A stretch of 64,000 bases of DNA from Engraulis encrasicolus (GCF_034702125.1 NC_085865.1:27484706-27548705), one strand, 5' to 3'. Shown: positions 10,873-26,147, numbered from the stretch's first letter. Program-made: numbers and translations. Notes: a model not told the origin generated them from the letters alone.

Positions 10873-13800
10873 TCAAAACTCCTCAGACTGGTCAGTGTCC
10901 CCAGCCTCAGGATCAGAATCAGGTTCAGGAACAGGGGTGGACGGAGCAGTGTCATCACGACGAGGACCCCTCGGCCGACCCCTCAGGATTGCAGGCTGGT
11001 CCGGGTGCTGGCGATGGAAATCCGCAATGAGAGTGGGGTCCACAATCCTGCTGGCGGGCACCCACACCCTCTCCTCAGGACCATAGCCTTCCCAATCCAC
11101 AAGGTATTGGATGCCCCTACCCCGCCGCCGTGACCGGAGCAGCCGTCGCACAGTGTAAACAGGACCACCATCAATGAGCCGGGGTGGCGGAGGTGGCGGC
11201 ACAGCGGGCACCAGAGGGCTCTCGTGAACTGGCTTCAGACGTGAGACGTGAAAGGTTGGGTGCACCTTCATGGACCGGGGAAGCCGGAGTCTGACCGCCG
11301 ACGGATTGATGATTTTCTGGACTGGGAATGGACCGATGAACCTGGGGGCCAGTTTGCGTGACTCCACGCGCAGAGGCAGATCACGGGAGGAAAGCCACAC
11401 CCTCTGGCCCACCTGGTAGGCGGGAGCAGGAATCCTTCGCCGGTTGGCACTGGCAGTGTAGCTGGCAACGGCTCTCAGAAGGGTGGCACGAGCTTGAGAC
11501 CACGTCCGACGACAGCGGCGAGCACAGGCAAGGGCAGATGGACAGGAGGCTCCTCTCTCTTGACTGGCAAACAGGGGCGGCTGATAGCCGTAGACGCACT
11601 GAAAGGGGGACAATCCAGTGGCGGAGCTGGAGAGAGAATTGTGAGCATATTCTACCCACAACAGATGCTGAGACCAGGCCCGGGGATTACGGGACGCCAT
11701 GCACCGCAGAGACTTTTCCAACTCCTGATTCATCCTTTCAGTCTGTCCATTTGACTGCGGGTGAAAACCTGACGTAAGACTGGCAGTCGCTCCGAGAAGA
11801 CGGCAGAAGTCTTTCCAGAAGGCTGAAGCAAACTGCGGACCCCGGTCAGACACTATATCCCGTGGCAAGCCGTGGATGCGGAACACCTGCTCAAGGACCA
11901 CCTGGGCTGTCTCTTTGGCAGAGGGCAACTTTGGCAGTGGAACAAAGTGCGCCATCTTGCTGAACCGGTCTACGATGGTCAGGATGACAGTATTACCATC
12001 AGAGGGGGGAAGGCCGGTGACAAAGTCAAGCGAGATGTGAGACCAGGGGCGCATGGGTACTGGCAGGGGCTGTAGTAACCCGGCTGGTGGTCGGTTGGAA
12101 GACTTGTTCTGGCAGCAGGTATGGCACGCCATGCAAAATTCGCGGATATCCTTCTCCAACGATGGCCACCAGAACCGCTGAGAGAGAAGACGGAGAGTGC
12201 GTCCGATACCAGGGTGACAGGCCAGGTTGGAATTGTGCCCCCACTGGATGACCTGGGATCTCAGGTCTGCCGGAACGAAGAGGCGGTTGCTGGGGCACGC
12301 ACTTGGACTTGGCTGGTTTTTGATAGCCTTTCTCACTTCCTCCTCGATGTTCCAGGTCAGGGTGGCAATGACGCAGGGGTTTGGGAGGATTGGTTCTGGG
12401 TCCTCGGAAGACTTGTCATCCTTCTGAAACATGCGTGACAGGGCATCTGGCTTAGCATTGCGTGAGCCGGGACGGTAGGAGAGGGTGAAGTTGAAGCGGG
12501 TGAAGAACAAGGACCAGCGACTTTGACGGGGATTCAGTCTCTTTGCTGACCTGATGTATTCCAAGTTCTTGTGGTCCGTCCAGACCAGAAATGGAGTCTT
12601 GCACCCCTCCAGCCAGTGGCGCCACTCCTCTAGGGCAAGTTTGACGGCAAGTAACTCTCGGTTGCCGATATCATAGTTCTGCTCGGATGTTGTCAGCCTC
12701 CGAGAGAAGAAGGCGCATGGGTGCATCTTGCCATCTTCTGGTGATCGCTGGGATAGCACTGCTCCAACACCAACGTCCGAGGCATCCACTTCCACCACGA
12801 ACTGCAGGTTCTCGTCTGGCAAGCGGAGGATGGGAGCTGAGGTAAACCGTGTTTTCAACATCTGAAAGGCTTTATCAGCAGCTGGATTCCATTTAAATGG
12901 CTGTTTGGTACTGGTCAGTGCAGTGAGTGGGGCTGCCACGGCGCTGAATCCCCGGATAAACCTCCTGTAGAAGTTGGCGAAGCCTAAAAACTGTTGCAAC
13001 TTCTTACGGCTCTCGGGGGCTGGCCAAGACGTCACTGCTGAAACCTTGGCTGGGTCCATCTGCATACTACCCTCTGCCACGACATATCCAAGGAAGGACA
13101 AAGAGCTGACATGAAATTCACATTTTTCTGCCTTGACGTAGAGTGAATTTTTGAGAAGACGGCGAAGTACTGACTGCACATGATGAACGTGTTCAGATTG
13201 GTTCTTGGAGAATATTAATATATCATCCAAGAAAACAAAAACGAACCTGTTCAACATGTCACGAAGGATGTCATTAACCAGGTTCTGGAAAACAGCGGGT
13301 GCATTGGTGAGTCCGAAGGGCATGACCAGATATTCGTAATGGCCGGTGGGTGTGTTGAATGCAGTCTTCCACTCGTCCCCCTCTCTCATCCGGACTAGGT
13401 GGTATGCATTTCTGAGGTCAAGTTTGGTGAAAATGGTGGCCCCTTGGAGCAGTTCAAAGGCGGAAGACATCAGTGGCAGAGGATAGCGGTTTTTCACAGT
13501 GATATCATTCAGACCTCTGTAGTCGATACAAGGCCGGAGGGAGCCATCTTTTTTCCCCACGAAGAAAAAACCAGCTCCGGCAGGAGAAGATGATGGTCGA
13601 ATAATTCCACTTGCCAGGGATTCGTTGATATAGTTCTCCATGGCCAGCCTTTCAGGAGCGGAGAGCGAGTAGAGGCGGCCCTTTGGGGGTGATGTTCCGG
13701 GTAGGAGGTCGATCGCGCAGTCATATGACCGATGAGGAGGCAGAGAAGTGGCTTTGGTCTTGCTGAAGACCTCCTTGAGATGAAGGTAACAGGCAGGGAC

Positions 13801-14358
13801 GCCGGCTGTATCAGGGGCAGGACAGGTAGCTTTTGAATTGATGGGTAGTGTAGCTCGCTTAAAGCAGGTCTGGTGGCAGTCTTCTCCCCACTCTCGTATT
13901 GTGCAAGATCTCCAGTCGAGTTGAGGGTTGTGACGGATGAGCCAAGGATACCCCAGGATGATGGGTTGTGCAGGTGAATTGAGCAGGTGAAAGCTGATAG
14001 ACTCCTGGTGATTTCCTGAGAGTTCCATGGTAACGGAGGATGTGGTGTGGGTCACTGTGCCAAGTTGATGACCATCAAGCGCCCGGACGGGAACAGGTGG
14101 TGACAGATGCTGATAGCCCAACCCCAGCTGACGTGCAAGTTCCACATCCATGATATTAGCTTCGGCCCCAGAATCCACTAGGGCAGCCAGGGTGTGTCTG
14201 GAGTCAGGAAGCAGGAAACAGACCTGGAGCATGGGCTTTCGGGTGGGGGGAGACTTGATGTTTGTCGAGCTCAGCCGGATCTCCCCTATGACCGGTGAGC
14301 TCTGGCTTTTGCTGGACAGTTGCTGACTTTGTGATTCTCGCCGCCGCAGTAGAGGCAC
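10873..14358 (-). CDS. pol: Pol polyprotein: protease, reverse transcriptase, RNase H, integrase, chromodomain
   Basis: An uninterrupted frame of 1161 residues. In order: a retropepsin-like protease with the catalytic D-S-G-A at residues 62-65; reverse transcriptase (about 225-430) with the LVMPFGL box at 344-350 and F-L-D-D at 376-379; RNase H with acidic residues D525, E568 and D595; an H2C2 zinc-binding segment (H708, H715 and cysteines at 742-748); an integrase core with D778, D838 and E874 (35 residues between the last two); and a C-terminal chromodomain (about 1067-1120) with V-D-W-E-G-Y. The proteins would cut the polyprotein, copy the RNA and integrate the DNA; chromodomains of this family direct integration towards histone marks. 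The frame overlaps the end of gag in the -1 register, so programmed frameshifting is likely and the first Met may not be used. All catalytic residues I can check are present. Confidence 0.95.
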   Translation of the reverse strand: MPLLRRRESQSQQLSSKSQSSPVIGEIRLSSTNIKSPPTRKPMLQVCFLLPDSRHTLAALVDSGAEANIMDVELARQLGLGYQHLSPPVPVRALDGHQLGTVTHTTSSVTMELSGNHQESISFHLLNSPAQPIILGYPWLIRHNPQLDWRSCTIREWGEDCHQTCFKRATLPINSKATCPAPDTAGVPACYLHLKEVFSKTKATSLPPHRSYDCAIDLLPGTSPPKGRLYSLSAPERLAMENYINESLASGIIRPSSSPAGAGFFFVGKKDGSLRPCIDYRGLNDITVKNRYPLPLMSSAFELLQGATIFTKLDLRNAYHLVRMREGDEWKTAFNTPTGHYEYLVMPFGLTNAPAVFQNLVNDILRDMLNRFVFVFLDDILIFSKNQSEHVHHVQSVLRRLLKNSLYVKAEKCEFHVSSLSFLGYVVAEGSMQMDPAKVSAVTSWPAPESRKKLQQFLGFANFYRRFIRGFSAVAAPLTALTSTKQPFKWNPAADKAFQMLKTRFTSAPILRLPDENLQFVVEVDASDVGVGAVLSQRSPEDGKMHPCAFFSRRLTTSEQNYDIGNRELLAVKLALEEWRHWLEGCKTPFLVWTDHKNLEYIRSAKRLNPRQSRWSLFFTRFNFTLSYRPGSRNAKPDALSRMFQKDDKSSEDPEPILPNPCVIATLTWNIEEEVRKAIKNQPSPSACPSNRLFVPADLRSQVIQWGHNSNLACHPGIGRTLRLLSQRFWWPSLEKDIREFCMACHTCCQNKSSNRPPAGLLQPLPVPMRPWSHISLDFVTGLPPSDGNTVILTIVDRFSKMAHFVPLPKLPSAKETAQVVLEQVFRIHGLPRDIVSDRGPQFASAFWKDFCRLLGATASLTSGFHPQSNGQTERMNQELEKSLRCMASRNPRAWSQHLLWVEYAHNSLSSSATGLSPFQCVYGYQPPLFASQERGASCPSALACARRCRRTWSQARATLLRAVASYTASANRRRIPAPAYQVGQRVWLSSRDLPLRVESRKLAPRFIGPFPVQKIINPSAVRLRLPRSMKVHPTFHVSRLKPVHESPLVPAVPPPPPPRLIDGGPVYTVRRLLRSRRRGRGIQYLVDWEGYGPEERVWVPASRIVDPTLIADFHRQHPDQPAILRGRPRGPRRDDTAPSTPVPEPDSDPEAGDTDQSEEF

Positions 14359-15425
14359 AGCTGGGCAGTAAGGCGACGTTGCCGCTCTTCTGGGGAGAGG
14401 GAGGTGCGGCCAATCTCCATGGGTTCGGTCTGGTCAAACTGGTTCTGGGGGTTAGCAGGAGGAGGCAAGGAAGTGGCGTCACGCCGAATGCTGGTGGCCG
14501 ATTGTCTTGGTTGTCCCCTCTCACGGCGCCGGGTCTGGATTCGACGATCGATTCGGACTGCAAGGGCGACGGCTTCATCAAGGGTCTTGGGTGGTTCGTG
14601 GGAGACCAGTTCATCCTTGATGTAGCCCGCAAGACTGTGGAGGAAAGCATCCGTCTGTGCGGCCATATTCCATGTGCTGCGTCTCGCCAGGGTGCGGAAG
14701 TCAATGGAGTAATCCGCCACGGTCCGGTTTCCCTGGCGAATACTCATCAGCTCTTGGGATGCTTCAGCCGATGAAGACCCCAGGTCAAAAACTTTCTCCA
14801 TCTCCTCAGCAAAAGCGTTGAATGAAGCGCAGGCCGGAGTCTGGCGGTCGAATTCTGCAGCTCCCCACAGCCGGGCCCGACCAGTCAAGTGGGTGATGAC
14901 GTATCCTACCTTGGCCCCCTCTGTAGCGAAGGTCCTGGGCTGAAGGGCAAACTGGATTCTGCAGCTCGACAGAAACGCCCTCACTTGTGTATGGTCGCCG
15001 TTGAAGCGCTCAGGATTTCCCACCTTTGGCTCACGGTCTATAGAAACTGAAGATTGCGCCACTTGACTTGGGATGTTGGGGTCAGGAGCGGGTACTGGTG
15101 CTGAGTGAAGCGCTTGCACAGATGGAGCAGATGCAGACTGAGCTGGAGCAGATGGAGAAGGTGCAGGCTGGCCAGATGAGGTGGTTGGGTTGGAGAGTAG
15201 CTGAAGCACTCGGGTAAGTTGTTCTTGCTGCTGTTGGATCATCTGCTGGTGTTGCAGGAACTGCTGCTGTTGGTGATGGCCTAGCTGAACCAGAGATGCT
15301 ATGTCACCGGACATCCGAGCAACCGCTCCCTCTGTGTGCTGCAGACGGTCGAGAGCAGTTGGTTCGGGTGTCGAAGTCATCTCGGGTGTGAGGTCCATGT
15401 CGGTTGGGTCGTGAGCTGGGTCCAT
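14286..15425 (-). CDS. gag: Gag protein with one CCHC zinc knuckle
   Basis: A 379-residue frame that starts only 13 bases inside the 5' LTR. Residues 1-100 are Gln-rich (a probable coiled coil around 45-77). A retrotransposon capsid-like domain follows (about 135-260), containing L-T-G-R-A-R-L-W. A zinc knuckle C-x2-C-x4-H-x4-C lies at 357-370 for RNA binding. The domain order and size fit vertebrate gypsy Gag. It assembles the particle that holds the element RNA. The last 73 bases overlap pol. The proximity of the start codon to the LTR leaves almost no leader, which is unusual. Confidence 0.92.
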   Translation of the reverse strand: MDPAHDPTDMDLTPEMTSTPEPTALDRLQHTEGAVARMSGDIASLVQLGHHQQQQFLQHQQMIQQQQEQLTRVLQLLSNPTTSSGQPAPSPSAPAQSASAPSVQALHSAPVPAPDPNIPSQVAQSSVSIDREPKVGNPERFNGDHTQVRAFLSSCRIQFALQPRTFATEGAKVGYVITHLTGRARLWGAAEFDRQTPACASFNAFAEEMEKVFDLGSSSAEASQELMSIRQGNRTVADYSIDFRTLARRSTWNMAAQTDAFLHSLAGYIKDELVSHEPPKTLDEAVALAVRIDRRIQTRRRERGQPRQSATSIRRDATSLPPPANPQNQFDQTEPMEIGRTSLSPEERQRRLTAQLCLYCGGENHKVSNCPAKARAHRS

Positions 15426-15438
15426 GCTGGTCAGATCG

Positions 15439-16150
15439 TACTGTCAGACAGACAGACGAAGGACCCAGATGCGTCACGTTTAACAGAGTTTATTAGGGGT
15501 TCAGGGGGAGAAGGAGATGCAAAGTTCGAGTCCTAGAGCCTGCGTGTGTGTGTTCCCCAATGACTGAGAAGCTTCTCGAGGAGCAGATGGTGGAGGTCCG
15601 GGTTCTCTGGATTCTGGGGGGGGAACACACACACAACAGGACAGATCAGGCAAGGCAGAAGTACCGTTCAGGGCAAAACAGAATTCTTAGTCACAAGGCA
15701 GAAGGCAGGTCGGAATTACCGGGGAAGATGATGAGTCGAAGTCCAAGGTACAGGCACGGGTCCAGGTTCGGGTTCAGGTTCAGGTTCGGGTTCAGGTTCA
15801 GGTTCGGGTTCAGGTTCAGGTTCAGGTTCAGGTTCGGGTTCGGGTTTCGGGGGGCCAGATGAAGAAGCCAGCAAACAGGGTTCTACTTGCAGACGATCTG
15901 ACAGAGAGGTACTGGAGGACTGAGGTTTATATGGAGAGTGAGAGGCCGCAGGTGACAAGAGACAGCCAATGGTAGCCACAGATCATTAACGAGAATCAAT
16001 TGGGGTTAATAGACAGCAGAGTCAGTGATGGTATGCAGGCAGCAGAGTACTGCTCGTTAAGAGGCACCAGGTGAGCCTGATTGAGGGAATGACAGGTGAG
16101 AATGAGTGGAAAGTTACCAGATGAGAAGGGAGAGTTGTAGGACCATGACA
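15439..16150 (-). repeat. 5' LTR of the gypsy element
   Basis: A 712-bp LTR, 48 bp longer over the shared part than the 3' copy because its TTCAGG/TTCGGG hexamer array (about 15760-15845) has eight more units. Its gag-side end stops at TACTGTCAG without the TGTAACGA extension seen in the 3' LTR. Confidence 0.9.
15926..15933 (-). promoter_or_regulatory. TATA-like box of the LTR promoter
   Basis: The element strand reads CATATAAA, about 220 bp into the LTR and about 430 bp upstream of the AATAAA signal. This fits a U3 promoter. The 3' LTR has the same sequence. Confidence 0.5.
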
Positions 16151-16764
16151 ATTACAGTGTTGCCAAAGCATACAAATAACAAAACTGTGAATAGTGTCAC
16201 CTTAACCAATATGTAAGACTCCGCGGGTGAGTTCTACGTCACCACCCTCAACTGTTTGCCGATTGGCAGAACCATGAGCGAACCGAGCTAGGAGGGTTGG
16301 GCCAGAGTACGAACAGAGTCAAAATTTTTGAGAGGAAGTACCATACATTGGATGGAGTTGCTAGGCTAGGAAAATGGCACTATTGAAGAATAATGCTTTG
16401 TAAAAATCGTAAAGAAAAGATGCAAGATGTAAATAACATATACAGATGATTTTGAACACAAAAACCCTCTGTATCTGTTATCTTAAATTGCTATATGAGC
16501 TATACATATATGTAACGTAGCAGTGCATATTCTTTTAATGATATTACCTGAGAGCTTCTACTCTGTGAGGTCTAGCTTCCCATTCAATTCAATTGTGCCC
16601 AGGAGAGTAATTTCCTCACAAACAGAAACAGAAACGAGACAAACATTTTCCGTGATCGGGACCCAATGGACGCACAGTCTGCAGACAATAGATAAATGGG
16701 TTTACAAGTGGCCTGCTGAATATTTAATTGTATACACACATCCCCTCAGGTCCCTAAGAGTGTC

Positions 16765-16765
<1 letters not shown>

Positions 16766-16852
<87 letters not shown>
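16766..16852. repeat. (GT)n microsatellite
   Basis: An uninterrupted GT tract that grades into GC-containing dinucleotides at its right end. Confidence 0.98.
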
Positions 16853-16862
<10 letters not shown>

Positions 16863-17197
16863 CGTGTGTATGTATGTGTGTACACACGCACATGTGTGAT
16901 GTATGTACTGTACTGTATGTGTGGCTAAACTCGCCCATGCTGGTGAATGTGCATGTGTGCTTCTGTGAGCATGTGTGTGTGGCAGTGTATGTAGGGAGAG
17001 CGTGTGAAAAGAACATGTCACCCTGATGCACTGCAGGGCTCATCTGCTCTCTGTCTTCAGGCCCCAAAAGACACTTGATGCCTCTAAGACCAGAATTACA
17101 ATTTAGAAATTAGTAGCTGAATTATTAATGCAGTGTGCCATGTGTTGTGTGCGAAATCCCACCAGCCTACTCAGGCTGTCTATCAGCAGTGCCACAA

Positions 17198-17200
<3 letters not shown>

Positions 17201-17267
<67 letters not shown>
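17201..17267. repeat. (CT)n microsatellite
   Basis: About 33 CT units without interruption. Confidence 0.98.
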
Positions 17268-17270
<3 letters not shown>

Positions 17271-18279
17271 GATCATTTGACACAATGGGAGAGATGTACA
17301 CTATCTACATCATGGTTGTGTCTAAAACGAATTGGATGCACAAGGCGGAGAATAATGAAAAAGCAGGTTTACATGGATTTACCAATGTATGCATGCTGGC
17401 ACATGTGTTGATATGGTGTAGGGGCAGAGAATACCTGACTGTTTTTGATGACAACTTGAGATAGAACAACCCTTACATAAGCTCCCTTGGTCACAAACAT
17501 ATGTGCACACGCACAACAGAGAATTGGAGGGTAGCTTTCTGCCTTTGATGAATGATGACTCACACACAGAACCCAATCAAAGTGCCACCAGGTGTGAGAC
17601 GCACATGGCAACTACTGAAGACATATCACCAGACGTGAATGAACTAGGTCTTTTAGCACACAGTGATGCTCTGTGAGATATACGTAGAGTGGGCAACTGT
17701 TTATCCGTGGGCAGTCTGGCTTTTGGGCCTTTAGTATAGACTCGAAATAAATGATCTTCCTTTCAAGCACCGTGAGCAAAGCTGGTGTTTCATGGACGAC
17801 TAGTATTGTTAAAAGCATTGTGTGAAGAATATTTTATTGTAATTAATTGTTAATGGAAATTTGTCAAAATATGAAGAGTTCAGATGCAAAACCCCCTAAG
17901 TGCCTTTTCAGAAAATAATCTTAATTCATTTTTATTTAATACAAACTATCAAAATTGCATATTTTTCTATTTTATTTATGTAATATAACTATTTATATGT
18001 ATTATCAAGTACATGAATGTAAACCAAACCAACAACGGGGTTCTCTAAAAATATAGAAGTACAGGTCTTCAGAAATGGAGTTAGGGGGTTTTGCATCTGA
18101 ACTTCATATCTACTCTATCAAATGTAAATGAATGAATTAAAATGTTGGTAAACACAAACAAGACTGTATACACAAGACAAACACAAAAATCTGCCATTTT
18201 AAAGTCCTGTCAGTAGTCAGGCTAGTGAGCGCTGTCTGGGCAGGGCCATTCAGTCCTTTAAATGTTTTATGGGCTATGC

Positions 18280-18624
18280 CAGGGGTGGGCAATTATTTTG
18301 GCCCGAGGGCCGCATTGGCTTTAGAATATTGACCGAAGGGCCGGATGCCACAGACAACTTGGCCGTGCCAATACATAGTGAACGATGACGTAACTTGGCA
18401 GCAATGATATTCCTGCACATTGTGATTAAATGTATGTAGATGAAGCCTATGTATTTGGTTGATCTTAAATTCGCAAGACTCTTGTTTTAGGTAGTATTTT
18501 AAGAATATTGAGTAACCGTTTGAATTTGGATTCAAAAGTTGTCTTTCTTTTAAAGGCTGTGGGGCCACATGAAATGGCTCAGGGGGCCGCATGTGGCCCC
18601 CGGGCCTGAGTTTGCCCACGTCTG
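18280..18624. mobile_element. hAT-type miniature element with 8-bp target duplication
   Basis: The left end CAGGGGTGGGCAA and the right end TTTGCCCACGTCTG form inverted termini of the hAT class. GGCTATGC is perfectly duplicated on both sides (18272-18279 and 18625-18632). The 345-bp interior has GGCCGCAT and GGGCCGGATG-like subterminal repeats and no transposase. Non-autonomous. Confidence 0.88.
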
Positions 18625-18834
18625 GGCTATGCTATACTTTGCTTCTCTCACATGGTAGTCTGGGCTATTTATATGAAAGTGAAAGTGAAAGCCCACCTGG
18701 GAAACTACAACTCCCATTGTCATTGTGACACAGCCATCTACTACACAAAACGAAATTGCATTCCTGCCTCACCTGTTCAAGGGGACAGCCCCCAGTGGCA
18801 CCCGAAAGGAGCATTGCAGCAGGACTGTACCACG

Positions 18835-19446
18835 CTCAGGCCCAATTCGAAACAGGGAAGGCAGCTGTCCTTCCAGTGAGCTAACTGGACATCGAGTCAT
18901 GAAGTGTGAATCGAAACGAAAAAATGCGTTATTTCCTCTCTCGGCAGTTGACTGCATTTGTGGGCGTAACGAGGATATTTCGAGGATACATCAGATGCTG
19001 ACTTCGCTGCCTTGGTACCCAACATGCTGTGCGCCACCTCCCTCTCAACCGGAAACCTGAAAAACAAACATGGCTACTACCCAAGCTACTACCTTATCAT
19101 ACTCTTTATTCTGACACTTATGTATGTAGATATTGAAAATCGAATGGATAAATCAACATTGTAGTATCTAAATATGCTGTCGCTAGATCTATTTATAGCC
19201 TATTTTACGATTCCGCCGTCTGACGATCATTCACCGTTCAAATAGCATGCGTAAGCTATGCGCTAACGTGATGAACGTAACTCCCACCATAGAATCGCCG
19301 TAACATCAAATGCGCAAGGCGGCGCACTCGTTAGTGCCGTTCGTAACGGCTGCCTCATCAGCTAACTTCGCCTATCTGATCAGTGACCTGTTTATGTAGG
19401 AGGGGAGTCATCGAGTCACTGCCTCCCGTTTCGAATTCAGCCTCAG
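18835..19446. mobile_element. Inverted-repeat element with AATTCGAAAC-containing ends
   Basis: The left end (CTCAGGCCCAATTCGAAAC, then AGGGAAGGCAG) and the reverse complement of the right end (TGAGGCTGAATTCGAAAC, then GGGAGGCAG) match over about 28 bases with a few differences. The interior is non-coding. I found no convincing target duplication, so the class is undetermined. Confidence 0.5.
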
Positions 19447-20442
<996 letters not shown>

Positions 20443-20447
20443 CTTAT

Positions 20448-21448
20448 TGTAACATGGTGAGCGCTTGTGCCTTTAAGCGCGCTCCCCTGTACCTAATTGA
20501 AGGCCGTCAGCTGGGCTGTTGTGGCACCAATTGTGTGGATCGGAGTCATTTTTAAAAACGCGTTGCGCATGCTACTGCGGGAGGGAGGAAGACCTTGTTT
20601 GTTTGTTGGACATTTCGCCTGTGGTCCTAGTTTGGGAGTCCGTGCATGCTGTCACTTCACGGAATATGCCAGTTGCGTGGGGTTGTCTGTTCGTCCCTAA
20701 CACTGCGGTGTGGCCGCTCATTGACTAGGGCTATCTGTTGCACTGGCTTCCCTTACCATCTCCCGGTGTTATGGTACGTAATAGTCTTCACTCCCAATCC
20801 TACAAATACGTTAAGCGTGTTGCCTAGCTCACTTTATGTAATTACCTTACCAGGTGTGTGTCGCTGTCTGTGCGCCCTCTTCCCTCCGTGCCTGTGAATG
20901 ATATATTGGTGCCCGCTGCCCGTGGTAGGTTGATACTCTGTCACTTTATTATGAGCTAATCAGCAACTCTTCCCTGACCTGCGTCTGTACTTTTGTGTGT
21001 ACAGGTAGCCGGGTGATCTCCTACTTGGGGCCGCCCTGGACAGGTTGCTGTTTTGTTTGCCAAGTGTTCCGAAACAATTGCGCGCCTGAGCGCGCGCACG
21101 AGTGAATTGACTGACTGAGTGTGACTGGTGGTGAGAGAGTGTGGCTGAGAGCATGCACCGGTTTGAGTGATTTTCTGTATTTGATTTGGTTTTGTTAAGT
21201 TCACGAGAAAGTGAGAGTTATCGGTCTGTTAATTTGTGTATTTTACTTTGTATGTCTGTCCTCCACCAGTGTGTTTCTTTTAGCAAATATTTAAAATGTT
21301 GTATTTTTATATGGATTGATAATAAAAAGAGAATTAATTATTTTGCCATAACCCCTGTCTCTGTCGCTCCTTAACGAACCTGTGTTGCCTTTTACTAGAG
21401 GTTTACTCTGAGGGTGAAAGTCCCCAGTGGCGTAGTCGTGCAATTACA
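20448..21448 (+). repeat. Probable solo LTR, 1.0 kb
   Basis: The segment begins TGTAACATGG and ends GCAATTACA, giving TG...CA ends with TGTAA/TTACA inverted termini. The outer five bases are CTTAT and GTTAT, a target duplication with one mismatch. An AATAAAAAGAG signal lies at about 21321, roughly 130 bp before the right end, as in the R/U5 part of a plus-strand LTR. The segment is more GC-rich than its surroundings. No matching partner LTR or internal region is in the window, so homologous recombination between LTRs probably left it. The retroelement family is unknown. Confidence 0.6.
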
Positions 21449-21453
21449 GTTAT

Positions 21454-23480
<2,027 letters not shown>

Positions 23481-24779
23481 TACAGTATATCACGAAAGTG
23501 AATACACCCCTCACAGTTTTGCAGATTTTTGAGTATATCTTCTCATAGGAAAGCATTACAGAAATTTTACTTTGACACAATGATTAGTGACCTTTTAACA
23601 ACATATTTAACCGCTTAAATTTCTTGTTCACTCAGAAAAAAAACAAAATACAGCCATCAATGTTTGAACATGTACTCACAAAAGTGAGTACACCCAAGAT
23701 TAAAATCCGGTAGAGAAGGGGCTATGTTGGCTCGAATCGTCTCGAAATGAAACGAAATGAAAAGGGATGACAAGGGAGGTCATCAGTGTGCGTTTCAACC
23801 TTTCTTTGCATTGAACTTTTTCATTTTGAGTCTGCATCTGGCTTAAATGGATTGGTGTGAGATTTGAATGCAATCCTATGGAGAATATCATGATCAGCTT
23901 CAGTAGTCACAGTGCATGTTGACATGCATGTTTCTTTTAGGTGTATTTCAGATTGCCAATGTTGACAGTATTCATGCATCCCCAAACCATGTCAGTCCCA
24001 CTACCATGCTTGGCTACTGAGAGGATACACCTTTTTTTGTAAAACTCACTTGTTTACCACCACACATGCTTGACACCATCTAAAGCAAATTTGTTTATCT
24101 TGGTCTCTTCAGATCACACGACATGGTTCCAGTGATCCATATCCTTGGTCTGTTCATCTCTCTTGAGACCAAGATAAACAAATTTGCTTTAGATGGTGTC
24201 AAGCATGTGTGGTGGTAAACAAGTGAGTTTACAAAGAAGGTGTATCCTCTCAATAGCCAAGCATGGTAGTGGGACTGACATGGTTTGGGGATGCATGAAT
24301 GCTGTCAACATTGGCAATCTGAAATACACCTAAAAGAAACATGCATGTCAACATGCACTGTGACTACTGAAGCAGATCAGGATATTCTCCATAGGATTGC
24401 ATTCAAATCTCACACCAATCTATTTAAGCCAGATGCAGACTCAAAATGAAAAAGTTCAATGCAAAGAAAGGTTGAAACGCACACTGATGACCTCCCTTGT
24501 CATCCCTTTTCATTTCGAGACGATTCGAGCCAACATAGTCCCTTCTCTACCGGATTTTAATCTGGGGTGTACTCACTTTTGTGAGTACATGTTCAAACAT
24601 TAATGGCTGTATTTAGTTTTTTTCTGAGTGAACAAGAAATTTAAGAGTTTAAATATGTTGTTAAAAGGTCACTAATCATTGTGTCAAAGTGAAATTTCTG
24701 TAATGCTTTCCTATGAAAAGATATACTCAAAAATCTGCAAAACTGTGAGGGGTGTATTCACTTTCGTGATATACTGTAT
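23481..24779. mobile_element. Palindromic (foldback) Tc1/mariner relic
   Basis: The left arm (23481-24107) and right arm (24165-24779) are near-perfect reverse complements around a ~57-bp loop. Both outer ends read TACAGTATATCACGAAAGTG inward, with the flanking TA that Tc1/mariner elements duplicate. Both arms carry the same 3' part of a Tc1-type transposase in opposite orientation. Pieces resembling E-T-K-I-N-K-F and K-H-G-S-G-T-D-M-V-W-G-C-M can be read outward from the loop. The coding part is interrupted and lacks the N-terminal DNA-binding domain. The arms still pair over more than 600 bp, so the palindrome is fairly young or maintained by conversion. Confidence 0.9.
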
Positions 24780-26147
24780 CTTTAAGATATTGCTTCGTTC
24801 ACACATTCTTTTTGACGTCCTGCATGTTCCAACCACTTTGACTTCTCTGCAGTTACAATAAATTAAACCTTTTTCAGAAATGGTATTCCACCAAAGGTCC
24901 TTTGGAGAGCAGCAAGGGTTTTGCTGAAACTGTCCAACAGAGAAATATGGCTTTAAATTTAAAATGACTGTCACGGCTATAGAGGGATTATCACAGAAAA
25001 CCCTCTGCAGCACACTGTTTCCACATTAATAATTAAATCACAGATGTTTGGATACGTCTGTTGGCATAGACCTGGCTGGTCTGTGCAATTCCGACAAAGT
25101 CCACTGATAACTCCTTCCAGGCTTCACCAGGAGACTATCTAAGGTGCCAAAACAAACAAAAATAAACACAAAACAAAGACTGCGCGGACAGCCAACAAAC
25201 ATTGAATATTTAATTTTGTATACTTGCCATTGGGAGGCAAAGCCAAAACAAAGCTTTATATGGCACACAATGCAGTGTTGCCAAGTAGTAATTTGTGTTA
25301 TTTTGTTGGGCAAGATGAAAGGCCAGCTTAAGACAAGACAAAAAGGATAACACATCCCCCCTGAAAATGTGAATGGAACCATTTATGATCACTATCCCAT
25401 TGTATGGTTCCTGTGGGAAATACAATACACTCCAATTTCCTCCTCTTTTCCTCATAAGTATTTCCATGTGCATGTAAAATTCATATGCAAAGGTCCATGT
25501 CAAACCATTTTCAATGCGTGTCCTTTCAGGTCTGTAAGCCAAGCAATGGAAAGTGTGAGTTGAGCAGGGTTACCTTTATGAATGATGGAACTGGGGCCAT
25601 TTGCAGTTAAAACTGCATTCAAATCTGTCAAGAGCTCAAGGATTTATTATAATGTATATTGAAGTCCTATCAAATATTCATAGTTGAATTTATAAATCGT
25701 TACATCTAATTTTTAATTCCAAACTGGCCCTCTCCGAGGACAAGTCTCTTTGCCAGTAGGAAAAAGGACAACTAGCAGTGCTATAGCAGGTGAGAAACCA
25801 GACCACTGTAAATATCACCGTTTTGCATGGACCATTTCTCTGTCAGCTTCAGCGGCCAAACAAGCAGATGGCCAGGGGCTCGACCTTGCCAAAAACTCAG
25901 CATGTGACCATAATTCTGAAAATATCTAACAAACAGACAGCAAGGGCTCCCACATTCCACCAAGTACACATATCAACTGTCAAATAATGTAAGCACATTC
26001 TCAGATAATGAGAGTGGGAGGGCCGCATGTGAACGAAGGTGTCACAGGTTAGATAAACAGCAATTTATCATACAGCATAAACACACGCACAGGTACTATC
26101 AACACATGCCTGTTGGAATGAAGAAACAAAATAAATGTGTTGACATT

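Larger units (their letters stand above)
10121..16150 (-). mobile_element. Ty3/gypsy chromovirus LTR retrotransposon, nearly full length
   Basis: A 6.0-kb element on the minus strand: 5' LTR (15439-16150), gag, pol, polypurine tract and 3' LTR (10121-10792). The five bases ATTAC occur on both outer sides (10116-10120 and 16151-16155) as a target duplication. The LTRs differ mainly by 48 bp, eight units of a hexamer array, so the insertion is young. Gag and pol are uninterrupted and overlap, and pol ends in a chromodomain, which places it among vertebrate chromoviruses. The gag-proximal end of the 5' LTR lacks the last ~11 bases present in the 3' LTR, and no ordinary tRNA primer-binding site is recognisable. 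The coding part looks intact; competence of the non-coding part is doubtful. Confidence 0.93.
16156..18271. other. Non-coding stretch with two microsatellites
   Basis: Nothing with coding signature apart from frames opened by the (GT)n and (CT)n tracts. A near-match pair (GAGTTCAGATGCAAAACCCC near 17876, and its inverse near 18090) suggests a small decayed inverted-repeat element at about 17875-18107. Confidence 0.4.

Noticed and set aside
25210..25542. Minus-strand frame of 110 codons
   Set aside because: No recognisable motif, no splice signals and AT-rich composition like its surroundings.
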